From positions 70,133,501 to 70,197,500 of the forward strand of contig CM032228.1 of the NCBI GenBank assembly GCA_019009955.1: a DNA stretch of 64,000 bases. Direction: 5' to 3'. This document shows, piece by piece, positions 1-10,887 of the stretch; the first letter of the stretch is position 1, and every line of letters begins with the position of its first letter. Below the pieces are notes generated by a model that saw nothing but the letters and a program-made list of their open reading frames with translations, was not told the DNA's origin and searched no databases. Made by a program: the position numbers and the translations under genes. Origin of the DNA: Riptortus pedestris. Lineage: Eukaryota > Arthropoda > Insecta > Hemiptera > Alydidae.

Positions 1-640
1 CTACTTAGATATTATTCTTATAGAATTTGAACAAATGTATTTGATGTTATCAGGATCTACATTTTATGATCTGTAATTGAGAATTATTTCTAACAGTTTA
101 AAAAAAATTGTTTCAAAGCTACTATCTTTCAATAATACCATCATACACCAGCTATACAACATTATGAATTATGATGCTCATATATTTTCTTTTTGTTAGA
201 CTTGTACTTCATTCCTTATAATTTGGATCTTGTACTTCATTCCCTTTACGTTGTGCATTTGAAAAAATTCTTATTAACTGAAGAAACTAGTGATACAAAA
301 TAATACCCTTAGCTTTTACATTACTGCATTAATCAGTAAATATAAATTACTGAATTTAAAAATTAGTAGAAATCGCTAAATTGTAAAGAATATAAATAAA
401 AATGAGCTTTATTCTAAAAACTTTCTTTTGGTTAATGCGAGTGATAATAAATTAGTTGCAATGTGAATAATACATTCTTAAATTTATACTCAAATGGAGT
501 AGAGAAATATTTCATAAAAACATTAACAATTACAAAATTATAAATTGAATACTAAATGCCTTCTGCATCAGCTAAACAGTTTTTGCTTCAAGTCATGTTG
601 TGCGGTCAAGTTGAAATATGTCTGTACTTGTAAGGGAAAT
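1..640. other. AT-rich intron, no feature seen
   Basis: This stretch lies downstream of the last recognised nAChR exon and would be intron toward the TM4 exon. It is AT-rich single-copy-looking sequence with no coding similarity or recognisable repeat. Confidence 0.5.
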
Positions 641-675
641 TAAAGGAATGGAGAGATATAATTAGTTGTGAGTAC

Positions 676-809
676 CCTAAATATTTATTCATGTCGGGTG
701 GAAGCTGGAAGGCTGTAGTGATTATAGCTTCTGGAGGTTTATCATCATCATCTTCATCTATGCTGTCGTCCTTCTTCGGCCTCTCTATAAACAGCACCTT
801 CGGAAGCAC
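676..809 (-). CDS. nAChRalpha: nAChR alpha subunit, start of the TM3-TM4 cytoplasmic loop
   Basis: After a TTTCAG acceptor this exon continues the frame with VLPKVLFIERPKK, the conserved start of the large intracellular loop of insect nAChR alpha subunits. A strongly acidic segment (DDSIDEDDDDKPP) and the PPDM.KYLG motif follow, the latter matching the PPDVDKF stretch of related subunits. The 5' border (809) is firm. The 3' border is tentative: the only GT near the end of homology is TTTAGG|GTACTC, a weak donor; without splicing the frame runs into a stop shortly after. The remainder of the loop, TM4 and the C-terminus must lie beyond position 1 of the window. Confidence 0.85.
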
Positions 810-978
810 CTGAAACATTAGTACCAATATTTTATTTCCATAGAATGCAAAACAATGTTTTATTGAGAGGCCTATCAATATTATAGAGAGCATAATTTTG
901 GGTTCACTTGCAGGAAACACTTCAATAACAGCTTAAGCTGTTGGAGTTGCTCTCAGTCATAAACAAAATAAAAATAAC

Positions 979-2481
979 AAGTCATACAGGGACTGCATAA
1001 ACTAAGCAGACTTCCCTTGACACAATGATCATCTCATCGTACTATCTTTTCCCTATTTTTCTCGTAGTAAGAAGCTTATGTAAACATAATTTGAAATGTT
1101 TTGTTACTTATAGTAAAAATCAGACGATTAAATGGGGTGAAGGGAGCTGAGTCTGAATAGATAAAAATACATATAAGTTGCTTAATATCCGGAGTAACAA
1201 AAGAGTGTATTTTACAACAATTGTAGAAAATTAAAATTCCAATGTCAATGGTTATATAAACTTTTTTGATCAGACTCATAATAACTGAGATATTTTGAGT
1301 TTTAATTATTTCCCTCTCTAAACCCCCCCCCCCCCAAGACTGATTTCAGTATTACTTTTAGCTTTTCATAATGTAGTGAAATATCAAGTGTGGTGTTGTT
1401 CAAACAATAATCTTGAAGTTTCGGAACACTTACAATAAATAAATAATCTGATAAGGTATTTCCCTTCATATAAATCTTGAATATTTTTGCTCATACAGTT
1501 ATCATCTCAAAAATTGAAAGTAAATATTGAAAACTGTAGTTAGTCCTTTATAGGTCTATTGCAATTCAGAGTTAAACACCTGAATGACCATTTTCTGAAT
1601 GTACTGGTTGGCGAAGGAAGCAGATCGTATACAGGAATCGGCAAAAAAAGTCTGTTCCTTTACCGATATTTATTCAATGGGGCAAAGTGCTTTTATCATT
1701 CAATCCCATTTTGTAAACACTGACTAAAACAGTGGGTTTTCTGAAGGCTGAAAATTAAAAAAAATACATGTTCTTGGTTAATATTCAAGATGGAGAAAAA
1801 TTGGATAACATCTATAGAAAATTAAAATCAAAACAATATTACAATCCAAGTCTTTGTGTTCATGTTTCTTGCCAATGTTTTGCAAGTCATACTTCTAGAT
1901 TCTATTCATGTGTATGTTGTAACTGTCCATCAAGTGCCATGGGTGGAACCTCCCCTTCCAGGCTCCTGTTCCCTTGGGATTATGCTGTCTTTGTTTGTAT
2001 ATTTCTATCTAGGTGGAATAATAGGCTTCCAAAGTTTACTTAACCTATAACTGTCTTTTCTGTTTAATTTGTTAGGACATTTCACTATCTTGATTGCTTC
2101 TTGTACGATTCATTCCAGGTAACAATAAACTTTTTCCAGCACTTCATAAAATATGATGTTCTGGATAGTTAGCCAAAAATGTTATGCTATAGCAGAGTTT
2201 ACAGTCCGAAACTTTTTCACACTTTTGACATGTTCTCTGTCCCTGGTGATGATCAATGTGCCTATCTGACCGATTTTTTCAAGTCACAGGAACAAGGCAT
2301 ACTGTACACTACCTGAAGTCATTCATAACAGTATTGTTTATATACCATTCTTCATCAAACTCATAGTAATGGAACTATTTTGAATTTTCTCCCCTTTAAA
2401 CCCCCTCTATCTCTCTACTCCGATTTCCTTTAACGAACTCGATCTTTAGTTTTACATGAAACGCCTCTTAAAAATAACAGA

Positions 2482-2548
<67 letters not shown>

Positions 2549-2580
2549 GAGATATATAGATATATATATATATGACAATA
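979..2580 (+). repeat. HINE-like element, old fragmented copy
   Basis: The left-end words GCATAAACTAAGCAGA and TTCCC are at about 994-1015. The first body module, with a C-tract, is at 1,110-1,400 and the second (CTGAAGGCTGAAAA) near 1,741. A third stretch with the CCGATTTC and AACGAACTCGATCTT words at 2,300-2,470 leads into the TA tract (2,481-2,575). The right end is missing, and a foreign retroelement-like block (about 1,840-2,050) interrupts it. The copy lies in an intron of the nAChR gene. Confidence 0.65.
1840..2050 (-). repeat. retroelement-like block related to 60,943-61,268
   Basis: Read on the minus strand, this block shares a series of words (TGGAAGCC.ATTATTCCAC, CCTGGAAGGG, AAAACATTGGCAAG, ATGAACACA) with the plus-strand block at 60,943-61,268, in the same order. 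The latter ends in a CTGAGGA...GAAAC core. The two are diverged copies of one retroelement end, perhaps Penelope-like; the core itself is not preserved here. Confidence 0.5.
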
Positions 2581-2876
2581 TTGCATAAATGACAAAAAAA
2601 AAGAAAAAGAAAAATGAGAATTGTTTCGGAAAACATCTGCAGATTACTTTTAGTTTTCTGTTATTTATGCTGTTGCATAAAATACTCATAACAAAACATG
2701 TGTATATTTATTTATAAATAACCGTAATACAAAAGATGATTTGAATTAAATCTGTGGACAAAAATCAGCAATTTTTTCTAATATCTTACTAAATAAAAAT
2801 TCATTCTTGTACCTTACAATTGTAATAAATTCACATAAATACGAATCTAACATACTTCTACTTTTGCATTATTATT

Positions 2877-3210
2877 TCATTTGACTGAAGCCAAAAGTGA
2901 TTCCACCCTCTGGGTATGAACACCTGTGCTTAAGTCAACAAAGTTTTATGAATGGTTAACAACGTAATGTTTATACCTAATGGCTTCGATTTGCTTTACT
3001 TCCTTATATGTCTTTATGCTATCAGAGTATATTGTTGTCCATGGTCTTATTGCAGCTTTGATGCAAGAAGTTAGCATTTCAGCTGTTCTACAAGGAACAC
3101 ACTCCGTAGTTTGTCTGTATACGCCCATTGCTGGGGGTATATCCTGTCCACATTATATTTCTTTTTGGAGAAGCAGGACTCATCAATTTTCACACAAAGA
3201 CCTTATCCTC
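2877..3210 (-). pseudogene. Merlin-type (IS1016/ISXO2-like) transposase fragment
   Basis: The minus strand reads VKIDESCFSKKKYN..., IYPQQW, then after a frameshift GVYRQTTECVPC, the segment PWTTIYSD..KTY, and YKHYVVNHS, a stop, NFVDLSTGVHTQRVESL. These are the successive landmarks of the DDE transposase of Merlin transposons and ISXO2/IS1595-like proteins: first catalytic Asp in IDES, second Asp in IYSD, and the VNHS.NFVD...HTQ.VES block. At least one frameshift (near 3,125) and one in-frame stop (2,946) make it dead. The amino-terminal half is absent. Identification rests on motif order remembered from the family, not on a search. Confidence 0.75.
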
Positions 3211-3361
3211 TAGTCATTATAGGTTTTGTTAATAGATCATTTGCATAAATTTCTTGACGACTTATGTGTTCCAACTAGTTGAAAAATGTTCATTATAATT
3301 AATTGTTGACCACGTTTATAAGAATATATTAATTGGGATTTACTGTTAGGTTACATGTTAT

Positions 3362-3420
3362 TACTATTATTTATTAACTTCCACTTTTTGCTACCTATGG
3401 CTAATAGGAATGGTTTATCC
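3362..3420 (-). repeat. tRNA-derived SINE, 3' fragment
   Basis: TTATTAACTTCCACTTTTTG and GCTAATAGGAATGGTTTATCC match the 3' tail of the SINE family read on the minus strand; truncated. Confidence 0.55.
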
Positions 3421-3513
3421 ATTGTCGACATTTGTAGACAGATATTTAAAGTGAACTGTTCTCGATTAATTTAGACCTTAGAGCCTCATAAAACAAAAAT
3501 TATTGTGATAGAT

Positions 3514-3736
3514 TTATTATTATTATTTATTAACGTCCACTTTTTGCAACTAATGCTAATTGGGACGGGTTACCTTCAGGTTACCACTCTTTTCTAGCCA
3601 GGGTGGGACTAGGGATTTATTTAATGAATTCTGTCACTAAATAACTTCCTATTGCCCAGGCGGGAATCGAATTCGCCATTCTAGGTTTACCATGTGAGAT
3701 TAAGGTGAATGCTTTAACTCACTGACTAAGGTCCCC
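3514..3736 (-). repeat. tRNA-derived SINE, near full length
   Basis: Read on the minus strand this copy runs from the tRNA-like head (AGT.AGTTAAAGC, A-box region), through CACATGGTAAACCTAGAATG and the B box GAATTCGATTCCCGCC, the body word CCCACCCTGGCTAGAAAAG, to the tail AGTGGACGTTAATAAATAAT. The head plus the B box spaced about 40 bases apart is the internal RNA polymerase III promoter of a tRNA-derived SINE. No coding capacity. Confidence 0.85.
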
Positions 3737-3865
3737 CCTTGTCATGGATTTTGTGTTGTGTTTGGGCATTGAGAAAATAATTCTTATTAACTTTAGCCGA
3801 CTTTTCAGTAAAACAATATATATTCTTTTTCAATAGCTTAACTGTTTAAGGCATGTTCTGATTGA

Positions 3866-3990
3866 CTTGTCCACATTGTGCTACTATGGCTAATTGTGGT
3901 GGGCTATCTAAAGGTTAGCACCCTATTCTAGCCAGGGTGGGACAAAGGATGTTATTTAATAAGTTTGTCACAAAATAAATTCCTTTTTAA
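3866..3990 (-). repeat. tRNA-derived SINE, body fragment
   Basis: It contains the body words TAGCCAGGGTGGGAC, GGCTAATTGTGGTGGG and AAATTCCTTTT of the SINE family on the minus strand, but lacks the tRNA-like head. Confidence 0.6.
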
Positions 3991-4792
3991 CTTTAAATAT
4001 TCACTTTTTATTATTTATTTATTTTGACTATATATTAAAATTGTTTGTTGTATTTTACTGGTAAGCTTTTAATTTTAATCTGTAAAAATATTTTTCTTCA
4101 TATATATTCACTGGAGCACTAATTTGTATTCTTAAGTTTTATGTTCTAACTATTGACATTCAATATGTACATATATTTATTATTTTTTTAATTTAATGAT
4201 AACTTATACAACCTTTTTAATAGTTAATGTTTGCCAGGAGCGCACTGATGATGGAGTGTATGCTCTGAAAGCGCTCTGTCGCACAGATTAAACTATTGTG
4301 AAGGAACGAGCCCTGTATTTTCTTACTTGAGATAATAATCCCTTCACCATCCTGCACCTCAAACATGGAAATAAATCCTATTGCACACAGTTTTTGTATA
4401 GAGTGACTATCATCCACTAGTATTTCAGACAGTACTGATACACCAAAGGACTTTCTTATGTCCTAGACTCTGTAAGTGTGCAACTGTCAGCTCTACTTCA
4501 CAAGCAATGCAGGTTGGTGGTTCTTCCTTTTTCATCAGATGCTGGTGTGTGACCAATTCTAAGGCGACATATTATTACTTTATCCCTCATTTCAGTGCTT
4601 GTTGAAATTTCCCATGCGGAGCTTCTTGTCCCGTAACTCATGCCATTGCTCAAGTGCCAGTTTTTTTGCATGATTGATGGCTTTTTTACTATACCACATA
4701 TGGGGTTATTTCATAAAAGTGATCATAATTGCTGAATAAGTAATCTGCAGGCGTTTTCCGAAACAAGATCTGAAAAAATTATATTTATTTAC
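3991..4792. other. intron sequence, nothing recognised
   Basis: Single-copy-looking, moderately AT-rich sequence next to the TM exon of the nAChR gene. The open frames here show no family resemblance. Confidence 0.45.
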
Positions 4793-5203
4793 CTGAATGA
4801 AAACCCTGTGTACCCATGGTTTCATGCGATGAGTGACGGGCGATCGGAAGTTGACGTTGAGCACGGCAATTGTAACGACGACAGAGGCTGTGACGAGCAT
4901 CATGGTGAAGAGGAGGTACTTGCCGAGGAGAGGGACGGTCAGCGAGGTCGGAGGTATGATCTCGGCGAGGAGGAGGAAGAACACGGTGAGCGAGAGGAGT
5001 ATCGAGATGCAGAGGGAGACCTTCTCGCCCGAGTCGGACGGCAAGTAGAAGACTAGCACCGAGAGGAACGATATACCGACGCAGGGGATGATGAGGTTCA
5101 CCGTGTAGAACAGAGTCTTCCTCCGGAGGGTGATGTTGAAGATGATGTCGGGGTAGGGCTCCTCGCAGCACGAGTAGAACTTCTCGTTCCGCACTGCTGG
5201 AAC
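4793..5203 (-). CDS. nAChRalpha: nAChR alpha subunit, loop C and TM1-TM3 exon
   Basis: This 411-bp exon (137 codons, phase 0 at both ends) starts at [19 protein letters not shown]. The adjacent cysteines of loop C define an alpha-type, agonist-binding subunit. TM1 (about residues 33-55, [20 protein letters not shown]), the pore-lining TM2 (about 65-85, beginning [20 protein letters not shown] with the conserved Glu-Lys at its inner end) and TM3 (about 95-118) follow. The exon ends in the cytoplasmic start ...RVFIQ before a GTAAAT donor. Local GC content is clearly higher than in the surrounding DNA. The overall wording fits insect alpha1/alpha3-type subunits; which paralogue it is cannot be settled from these exons. 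The intron toward the next upstream exon (5,204-7,429) holds several mobile elements. Confidence 0.97.
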
Positions 5204-5297
5204 CTGCAACAAATAAAGTCCAATGAAATGTGTTTATTTACATTAAATGTTATCATAGACATAATAGCAATCTGATAATATCAAGAATTAAGTAAAA

Positions 5298-5470
5298 GTT
5301 CGTCACGCAGGGGCTGCTTAAACTAAGCAGATTTCCCTCGTGAAGTTTAACTATAGTTAAATCTACATACAGGTAACAAAACACCACCGTGAACATTAAG
5401 TGAATAAATACAAACCATAATAAGAAACCTTCCGACGGGAAGCATCTACTCTACCATAGGAACATAAAAT
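5298..5470 (+). repeat. HINE-like element, subfamily B, left end
   Basis: GTTCGTCACGCAGGGGCTGC, then AAACTAAGCAGATTTCCCTC and the subfamily B words GTGAAGTTTAA, CACCACCGTGAA, CCGACGGGAAGC. It is truncated where the long-TIR element begins near 5,482. Confidence 0.8.
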
Positions 5471-5481
5471 GTCTAATGCTT

Positions 5482-7021
5482 TAGAGAAATGTAACATTGA
5501 TCAAGTAAGGGCTGCCACATCCCTCAACAAAGGCAACTGACTGAACAACTCAAGTTTCAATGAGCTAGTTGATTGTGTTATGCAGAAAAATTGGTAACAG
5601 GGTACATTTTCTAAAAAATGTATCCAAACTAAAAAAGAAGTCCGTCACGCAGGGGCTGCATAAACTAAGCAGATTTCCCTCGTGAAGTTTAATAATAGAT
5701 AAACCTACATGCTGCTAACACAACACCAACATGAATATTAAGTGAATAAATACAAACGGTAATAAGAAATATTTTCGCTCCCGAAAGGAAGCGTCTCAAA
5801 TGTAAACAAACAGGTCTGCCAACCTCACACCGGAAAGAAAAACAATTACTGAAATATAATTTTTTTCGTCATCTTCTTAGTGAGATCAATGTATATTTGA
5901 GGAAATTTGTCGAAAATCGCTTCCTGACTACGATCTCAATACCTGATTTCCTAAGTATGAACGAAAATTTCGAACTCAGAAATGAAGAGGTCTAGTATTA
6001 CGGGATAACAGCATTTCCTGAATCTCGAAGAGAAGTGATATAGGCCAGACTGAGACCGGATTACAGTAGCCTAGCCCACATTTATTTTCAAATAAGTTTT
6101 TATAAACCAACGTGTGATTTTTTGCCTTTCAAAATTAATTGTTATACACATTCTTTTAGGTTGTGATAAATACTGCGAGAAGACAGAACGTTTCCAGATT
6201 ATCAAAAACCAACATTGTAACATTTCTGAGCAATGAACTTTTCACTTAAAAAAGAAAGAAAATAACACAAATGTTCTTAATTTATTGGAATTTCCTACTT
6301 TTACCATTCTGCAAATGACTCGAAAGGCTTATGGCAGTATTAAAGTAAATAAAAATTTTCAAATGTAATTTCCTTGTCCGAGACTCTACCAAATCCTCTG
6401 ATATATAGAAACAACAAACCGTGTCTATATCCAACTATTCTAGAAAAATGTACCTAAGGACTAACTGGAACTTTCAGTAAATGATAGATACAAGTAGTTG
6501 AGGTCACCTAAAGTAATTTTGGTAGTCCGATCTATATAGACTTGGTAATTTTCTTAGGGGTCAAGTCCATGCTGTTTTCACTTTTAGACAGCATCAACTA
6601 AAAAGCTAGCCCAAGTTTGATCGGGCAAGTGCGAGCAATTCCCATAGGAGAGTGCCCGTGACAGCTGTTGCAACATTGCTCGTCGATGCGTTTACATATG
6701 CAATTTAGACAGGCGGACAGAAAACTCACGCAATTCCTCACAGGCGTAAAGCAAACATAATGATTAGAAGAGAGCGGAGAGATGATTAGGATGTTGTGTT
6801 CAAACGCATGTAAGCAAACACATGGCTTAATGGTTGTGTAACCGTTTTTGTTTTTTTTTAGTTTGAATACATTTTTTACAAATGTACCCTGTTAACATTT
6901 TTTCTGCATAATACGAACACAATCGCAGCTCATTGAAACTTTTAGAGTTTGGAGTTCTTCAGTCATTTGCCTTTGTTGAGGGATGTGGTAGCCCTCACTG
7001 GACCAATGTTACATTTCTCTT
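5482..7021. mobile_element. DNA element with about 155-bp terminal inverted repeats, unclassified
   Basis: The left end (5,482-5,636; AGAGAAATGTAACATTGATC, CCACATCCCTCAACAAAGGC, TTATGCAGAAAAA, CAGGGTACATTT) reappears inverted at 6,850-7,021 with few differences and in the same order. This pairing defines a roughly 1.54-kb element with long terminal inverted repeats. The interior holds a short HINE-like copy (5,640-5,960) and about 0.9 kb without a frame or family resemblance. Target duplications could not be assigned. It lies in the nAChR intron 5,204-7,429. Confidence 0.65.
5640..5960 (+). repeat. HINE-like element, subfamily B, short internally deleted copy
   Basis: A left end of subfamily B (GTCCGTCACGCAGGGGCTGC... 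to about 5,866) is joined directly to a right-end block (CGTCATC, CAATGTATATTTGAGGAAAT, GTCGAAAATCGC, CCTGATTTCC). Both body modules and the TA tract are missing. It sits inside the long-TIR element. Confidence 0.7.
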
Positions 7022-7162
7022 ATATATTAGAGAAATGTATAATTGGTCATGCATGCTCCTACCGTAGGGTTATGTAGTTCGAACCACAATGCAATTCGGC
7101 TAGATTTATTAAAATATTCAAGGGTAAACTTTATCAATATTTTGGTGTCATAATGAAGAAAA

Positions 7163-7200
7163 GTCCTTCACGCAGGGGCTGCATAAACTTAGTTACATAT
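7163..7200 (+). repeat. HINE-like left-end fragment
   Basis: GTCCTTCACGCAGGGGCTGC followed by ATAAACTTAG, then unrelated sequence. It lies in the intron just downstream of the loop F exon. Confidence 0.55.
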
Positions 7201-7429
7201 TGCTTAGGACTTGTTAGGTATAATGTAAGATATATTTCCCAATGTACTTACTTGTGGTTGAGGCTTAAAATCTCGCATCAAATGCCAAATTTTAGAAGGA
7301 AGTCTTTGGATTTTATAGGAGAAGAACTGAACAATTGTCCTTGAATACTAGTGCTCTCATCGTTACTCTTATAACAATTCAAACCGAGAAATGGGCTAAC
7401 TTCATGCTGCTAATCATATTCAAACATAC

Positions 7430-7531
7430 CTTCATAATATCCCACTCTACTGACAGATAGTAGTCCTGGAGGTCAATGCCGATTTCGATTGTGTTCTCAT
7501 CCGGACTCTGCGACATGTGCCTAAGGTCTAC
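7430..7531 (-). CDS. nAChRalpha: nAChR alpha subunit, loop F exon
   Basis: This 102-bp exon (34 codons, phase 0 at both ends) encodes [20 protein letters not shown] followed by [14 protein letters not shown]. This is the loop F/beta8-beta9 stretch between the Cys-loop and loop C. It sits between a TTTACAG acceptor and a GTATGT donor. It has no start codon and is well below ordinary ORF length cut-offs, so it is easy to miss; it is assigned by family similarity and by perfect phase agreement with the flanking exons at 9,070-9,250 and 4,793-5,203. The acidic SPDENT segment is a variable site among insect alpha subunits and would help name the paralogue. Confidence 0.95.
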
Positions 7532-8518
7532 CTGTAAACAGAATGGAATGTTAGATACTTAGTGCTTAATTGACCAGAGCTACATGCAACCTGTGTTACT
7601 TTTCTACTAAAAAGTGATAAACTTTAAGCTTCCCATAGTTTAGAACTATAATCCGAACCCATAGGTCCGTGGAATCCATAAAGGATCGCATAACAGACGT
7701 GTCTTAAGAATGAATAAGCCTTATAGCATGCTGGACAATTGACATTTCGTCCTAAGCATCTAGCTTTGACTTGCCGACAGGACTCAAATGGAAACGAGGC
7801 AACCAAATGTCTCGAAATATCTTTGAATCAGAAGTCGGAGAAACCTGAGTTTAAATGGTCACCAGTTCAAGTCTTTCCTCGCATAGTTCAAAATGATTCT
7901 GAGAATAAGATGACACACGATTCCTTTCTCGGTGCCCACTCAGCATTGTGAGGGGTTTGGGTATCAACTTGAATAGAGAAGTAGCGATCTTTGGTCACTA
8001 GTGTCATCATCATCAAGCTGGCCACATGTCTTCCCACCGAAGCAGTCCCTTTATGGTTTGTTGGACCGAAGATTGAGTAAATATCTAATGGGACAGTATT
8101 GTATGTGTTGTCGTATATTTTTTAACATGGCAAAACATTATATGGTTTTTACATGCTATACGTATTTAATTATACGCAAGTTTGAAGTGGTGTAAAGGGA
8201 AGAGGTGACTTTATCTCGATTTCATAACAAATGATTTATTTGTTTTTCAGGAGGAAAAATGAATTTAATGGAAACCCTTCCACGTAAACTTGACTTTGCC
8301 GAAAAGTTGCATTGGTCGACCTCAAGAGTCACATTGAGAAATGAGTCAGTGAGTACAATGCCTGCAATATTAATATTGTTGCGAAAATTACGTACTTGAA
8401 AATCACGCATAATTTATCGCGTATTTAAGAAAATGAAGCCATCTCTTCAGAAGTGCGGCGCCAGGGTCGTCTAGATAGAATCTTCAACGTCAGGACCTTT
8501 CTGGCCGGAGCCGGTTTG

Positions 8519-8550
8519 TATAAAAGTCGCCCAGCTCGCCCAACAGTTAT
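8519..8550 (+). promoter_or_regulatory. candidate RNA polymerase II core promoter (TATAAAAG), antisense to nAChR
   Basis: TATAAAAG at 8,519-8,526 is followed 26 bases later by an initiator-like CAACAGTT in a locally GC-richer stretch (8,453-8,700). Downstream lie two near copies of a GATCAGTG..GTGCCGTGTTT unit (8,611-8,662) and, at 8,778, AATAAA. The combination suggests a solo LTR or other mobile promoter within the nAChR intron, on the strand opposite to the gene. LTR borders were not found. Confidence 0.35.
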
Positions 8551-9069
8551 TTGGTTACAGTTTTCTAGTTCAGTGCTATTAATTTTCAGCCCAATGGAGT
8601 GTTTAGTGAAGATCAGTGATGTGCCGTGTTTTGTGATGATCAGTGCAGTGCCGTGTTTCGTGAACACCAGTAATTCGCGTAATCGTGAGTTATTTTACTG
8701 TGTAATAAGATGTGAAGCTATCAGTTCATTTTGTGATTAGCAGTGAAGATTACTTTACCAGGTGTGTAATGCGTCTTCTAATAAATTATTCAGAGATAAA
8801 ATCTCTGAAATTTGTATATTTAATTTTAAAATGCAATAGAACCCTAATCATCAAAGAGATTCTGAATAGATATTTTTTATCAAACAAATTACATAGGTGA
8901 GGGTGAACGTTGCTTCTCATCTTACTTATTTTATCAGAATAAAATTTTCGAATTAAACCGGAAATTGAGTGTTTCCCTTTATATATATTATAAATAACCA
9001 CTTTCATCTAAACGCCCTATATTAAATAATAATAGGTTATAGCTCATTATTACTAGTTTTGTTAGTTAC

Positions 9070-9250
9070 CAGGTAGCCATCGTAAGTCCAGCTTCCGAAC
9101 TTCATGAAGCAGGTCTGCTCATCGAAGGGGAAGTACTCGACATCGATCTCACAGAAGGACTTATAGATGGCAGGTGGCTTCCAGACTACTTTTCCAGTAT
9201 GGTGGAGGATAGCTTTCGTCATTATAGTCACCTCGTAGTTACCGTCAGCG
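9070..9250 (-). CDS. nAChRalpha: nAChR alpha subunit, Cys-loop exon
   Basis: The second exon of this gene (181 bp) encodes ADGNYEV, the segment [20 protein letters not shown], then the signature Cys-loop, a cysteine pair separated by exactly 13 residues ([15 protein letters not shown]), and loop B around GSWTYDG. The Cys-loop couples agonist binding to channel opening. The first base completes the Asn codon started in the exon at 9,683-9,792. The exon ends in CTG before a GT donor, in phase 0 with the next exon. The intron upstream (9,251-9,682) carries one hammerhead-like core on the same strand. Confidence 0.96.
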
Positions 9251-9525
9251 CTGAAATCACAAATAGAATACCAATTAGAACATTAATGAATTTGTATTAA
9301 CAATATATATATATATATTTATAACCTCACTAAATCTATCTTTTGGCCAATTAAATAGGAAATGTGAAATTCTTAATACACTGAAGTAGGCATTTTGGTT
9401 CAGGAAAACCAAAGACACATATAAGCTTGAGAATTCTAACAATTTGAACGTTGAAGGAGAAATGGCCGAAGGACAATAGATGAAAAACACATGAAATATC
9501 TCTAATGATTTATTTTCCTCTGCGT

Positions 9526-9554
9526 GTTTCCCGTCCTCTATGAAGCCTCTTCAG
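9526..9554 (-). other. hammerhead-like core CTGAAGA(17)GAAAC
   Basis: On the minus strand CTGAAGA is followed after 17 bases by GAAAC. GACGTC lies about 35 bases upstream and could supply a GUC cleavage triplet, but stems I and III pair only partly. It is one of eight such cores in the window and lies in the nAChR intron between the first two recognised exons. Confidence 0.4.
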
Positions 9555-9682
9555 GAGTAATACTCTGTTATAATAAGATTCGACGTCAAGACTAACAATA
9601 AAGGAGATGTACCACTACACTCAGCCGATTACACATTTTATTCTAATTATATTTACATAATATTGCAGGAAAAGTAACATAC

Positions 9683-9792
9683 TTGTTGTATAGTACGATG
9701 TCCGGTAACCAGATGTGCTCAGACGGGACGTGCAAGGTATCCACTCCACCATACTCTTCCGGGTTCCACTTCAGCTTGTAGTCGTTCCACTC
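9683..9792 (-). CDS. nAChRalpha: nAChR alpha subunit, internal exon (loop A region)
   Basis: This 110-bp exon encodes part of the extracellular ligand-binding domain of a nicotinic acetylcholine receptor subunit, a pentameric cation channel of the neuronal plasma membrane gated by acetylcholine. It reads [16 protein letters not shown]... and ends with the loop A motif [10 protein letters not shown], whose tryptophan and aspartate are near-invariant in the family. It begins after a TTTCAG acceptor and stops at a GT donor after two bases (AA) of an Asn codon. The next exon supplies the C, so the phase matches. An exon of 110 bp at this place is typical of nAChR genes. It is the most upstream exon I found; the exons for the signal peptide and loop D were not recognised anywhere upstream (10,000-64,000). 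Confidence 0.95.
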
Positions 9793-9998
9793 CTGAAATG
9801 TTTGAAAAAAAAAAGAAGATGTGAGAACTAAGGAAATGGATGATCTTAGCAAAGGCATTCGTTTTTTGTGCTCAGTTATTTCAAATGCACGAAATTCAGA
9901 TAAAATATATTAAATGTAAGAGATTTATAAATAAAATTAATGTTGGAGAGAAAAAGGAAAGTACATAACATTCGAAGAGGTCAGTTATGTATTAAAAA

Positions 9999-10690
9999 GT
10001 CAATCCCACATGTTCTGCGTAGACTAAGCAGACTTCCCACGTTTTAGAATGACACTAGTGTTCTCATCACCACATATTCTCTATTTCTATGTTTAAAAAC
10101 CGGTGAGTAAACCCGATAAAGGTTAAATGAAGACTGAAAACAATAAAGTACGAATAACTCGCTTAGTATTTGAGATACGGAAAAATGAAATTGTAGACAA
10201 TTAATAACATCACAAAATTGGTTTATAACATTTTACGATCCTACTTATAGTAACAGAAATATCTTGAATTTTTGAATTTCCCCACTCAAAACCCTCCATC
10301 TCCAGGTCCAATTTCAACCATTAACAAATATGATTTTAAGTATTTGAATGATACGATTAAATATCAAGTAAGGTATAAATGAAATAAACATCAAGTCATC
10401 ACACAACGAATTTGCACGTATCTCGCATACTTAAGGTCTCATAAAAAACAATATTTGGTATTTAAGCTTAGAATAAAGTGGTTCATGGCATAATAGTTTA
10501 TTGCTAATATGGCATGAGTAGGAATGGGGGTTTACTGAAGGCTGAAAACTATAAAATCCAAATATCTCGGTTAGTACCTATATGTGATAGAAAAAAAAGT
10601 ACTTGTAACAACATTTATTGGAAGTTCAATTTTCAATTACATTGTTTTTATAAATTACGGACATATTTTAAATTTTCCCTTCTAAACATA

Positions 10691-10753
<63 letters not shown>

Positions 10754-10815
10754 ATATATATATATATATAAACTCACCCGCAAAAAAAAAAACCGGACAC
10801 TTAGATTTAGTCTTA

Positions 10816-10887
<72 letters not shown>

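Noticed and set aside
1768..2050. Two overlapping plus-strand frames of 64-91 codons
   Set aside because: The region is a minus-oriented retroelement-like block related to 60,943-61,268; no domain is seen in the plus frames.
2430..2689. Open frames rich in alternating Tyr-Ile (also at 10,514-11,042, 12,704-12,934, 13,377-13,658, 18,184-18,450, 24,775-25,014, 35,220-35,504, 44,960-45,151, 50,051-50,263, 60,054-60,251, 63,609-63,878)
   Set aside because: They are translations of TA microsatellites plus adjoining HINE-like sequence, not genes.
4785..5171. Open frames overlapping the nAChR transmembrane exon in other frames, on both strands
   Set aside because: They are shadows of the true exon, whose frame is fixed by family similarity and intron phase.
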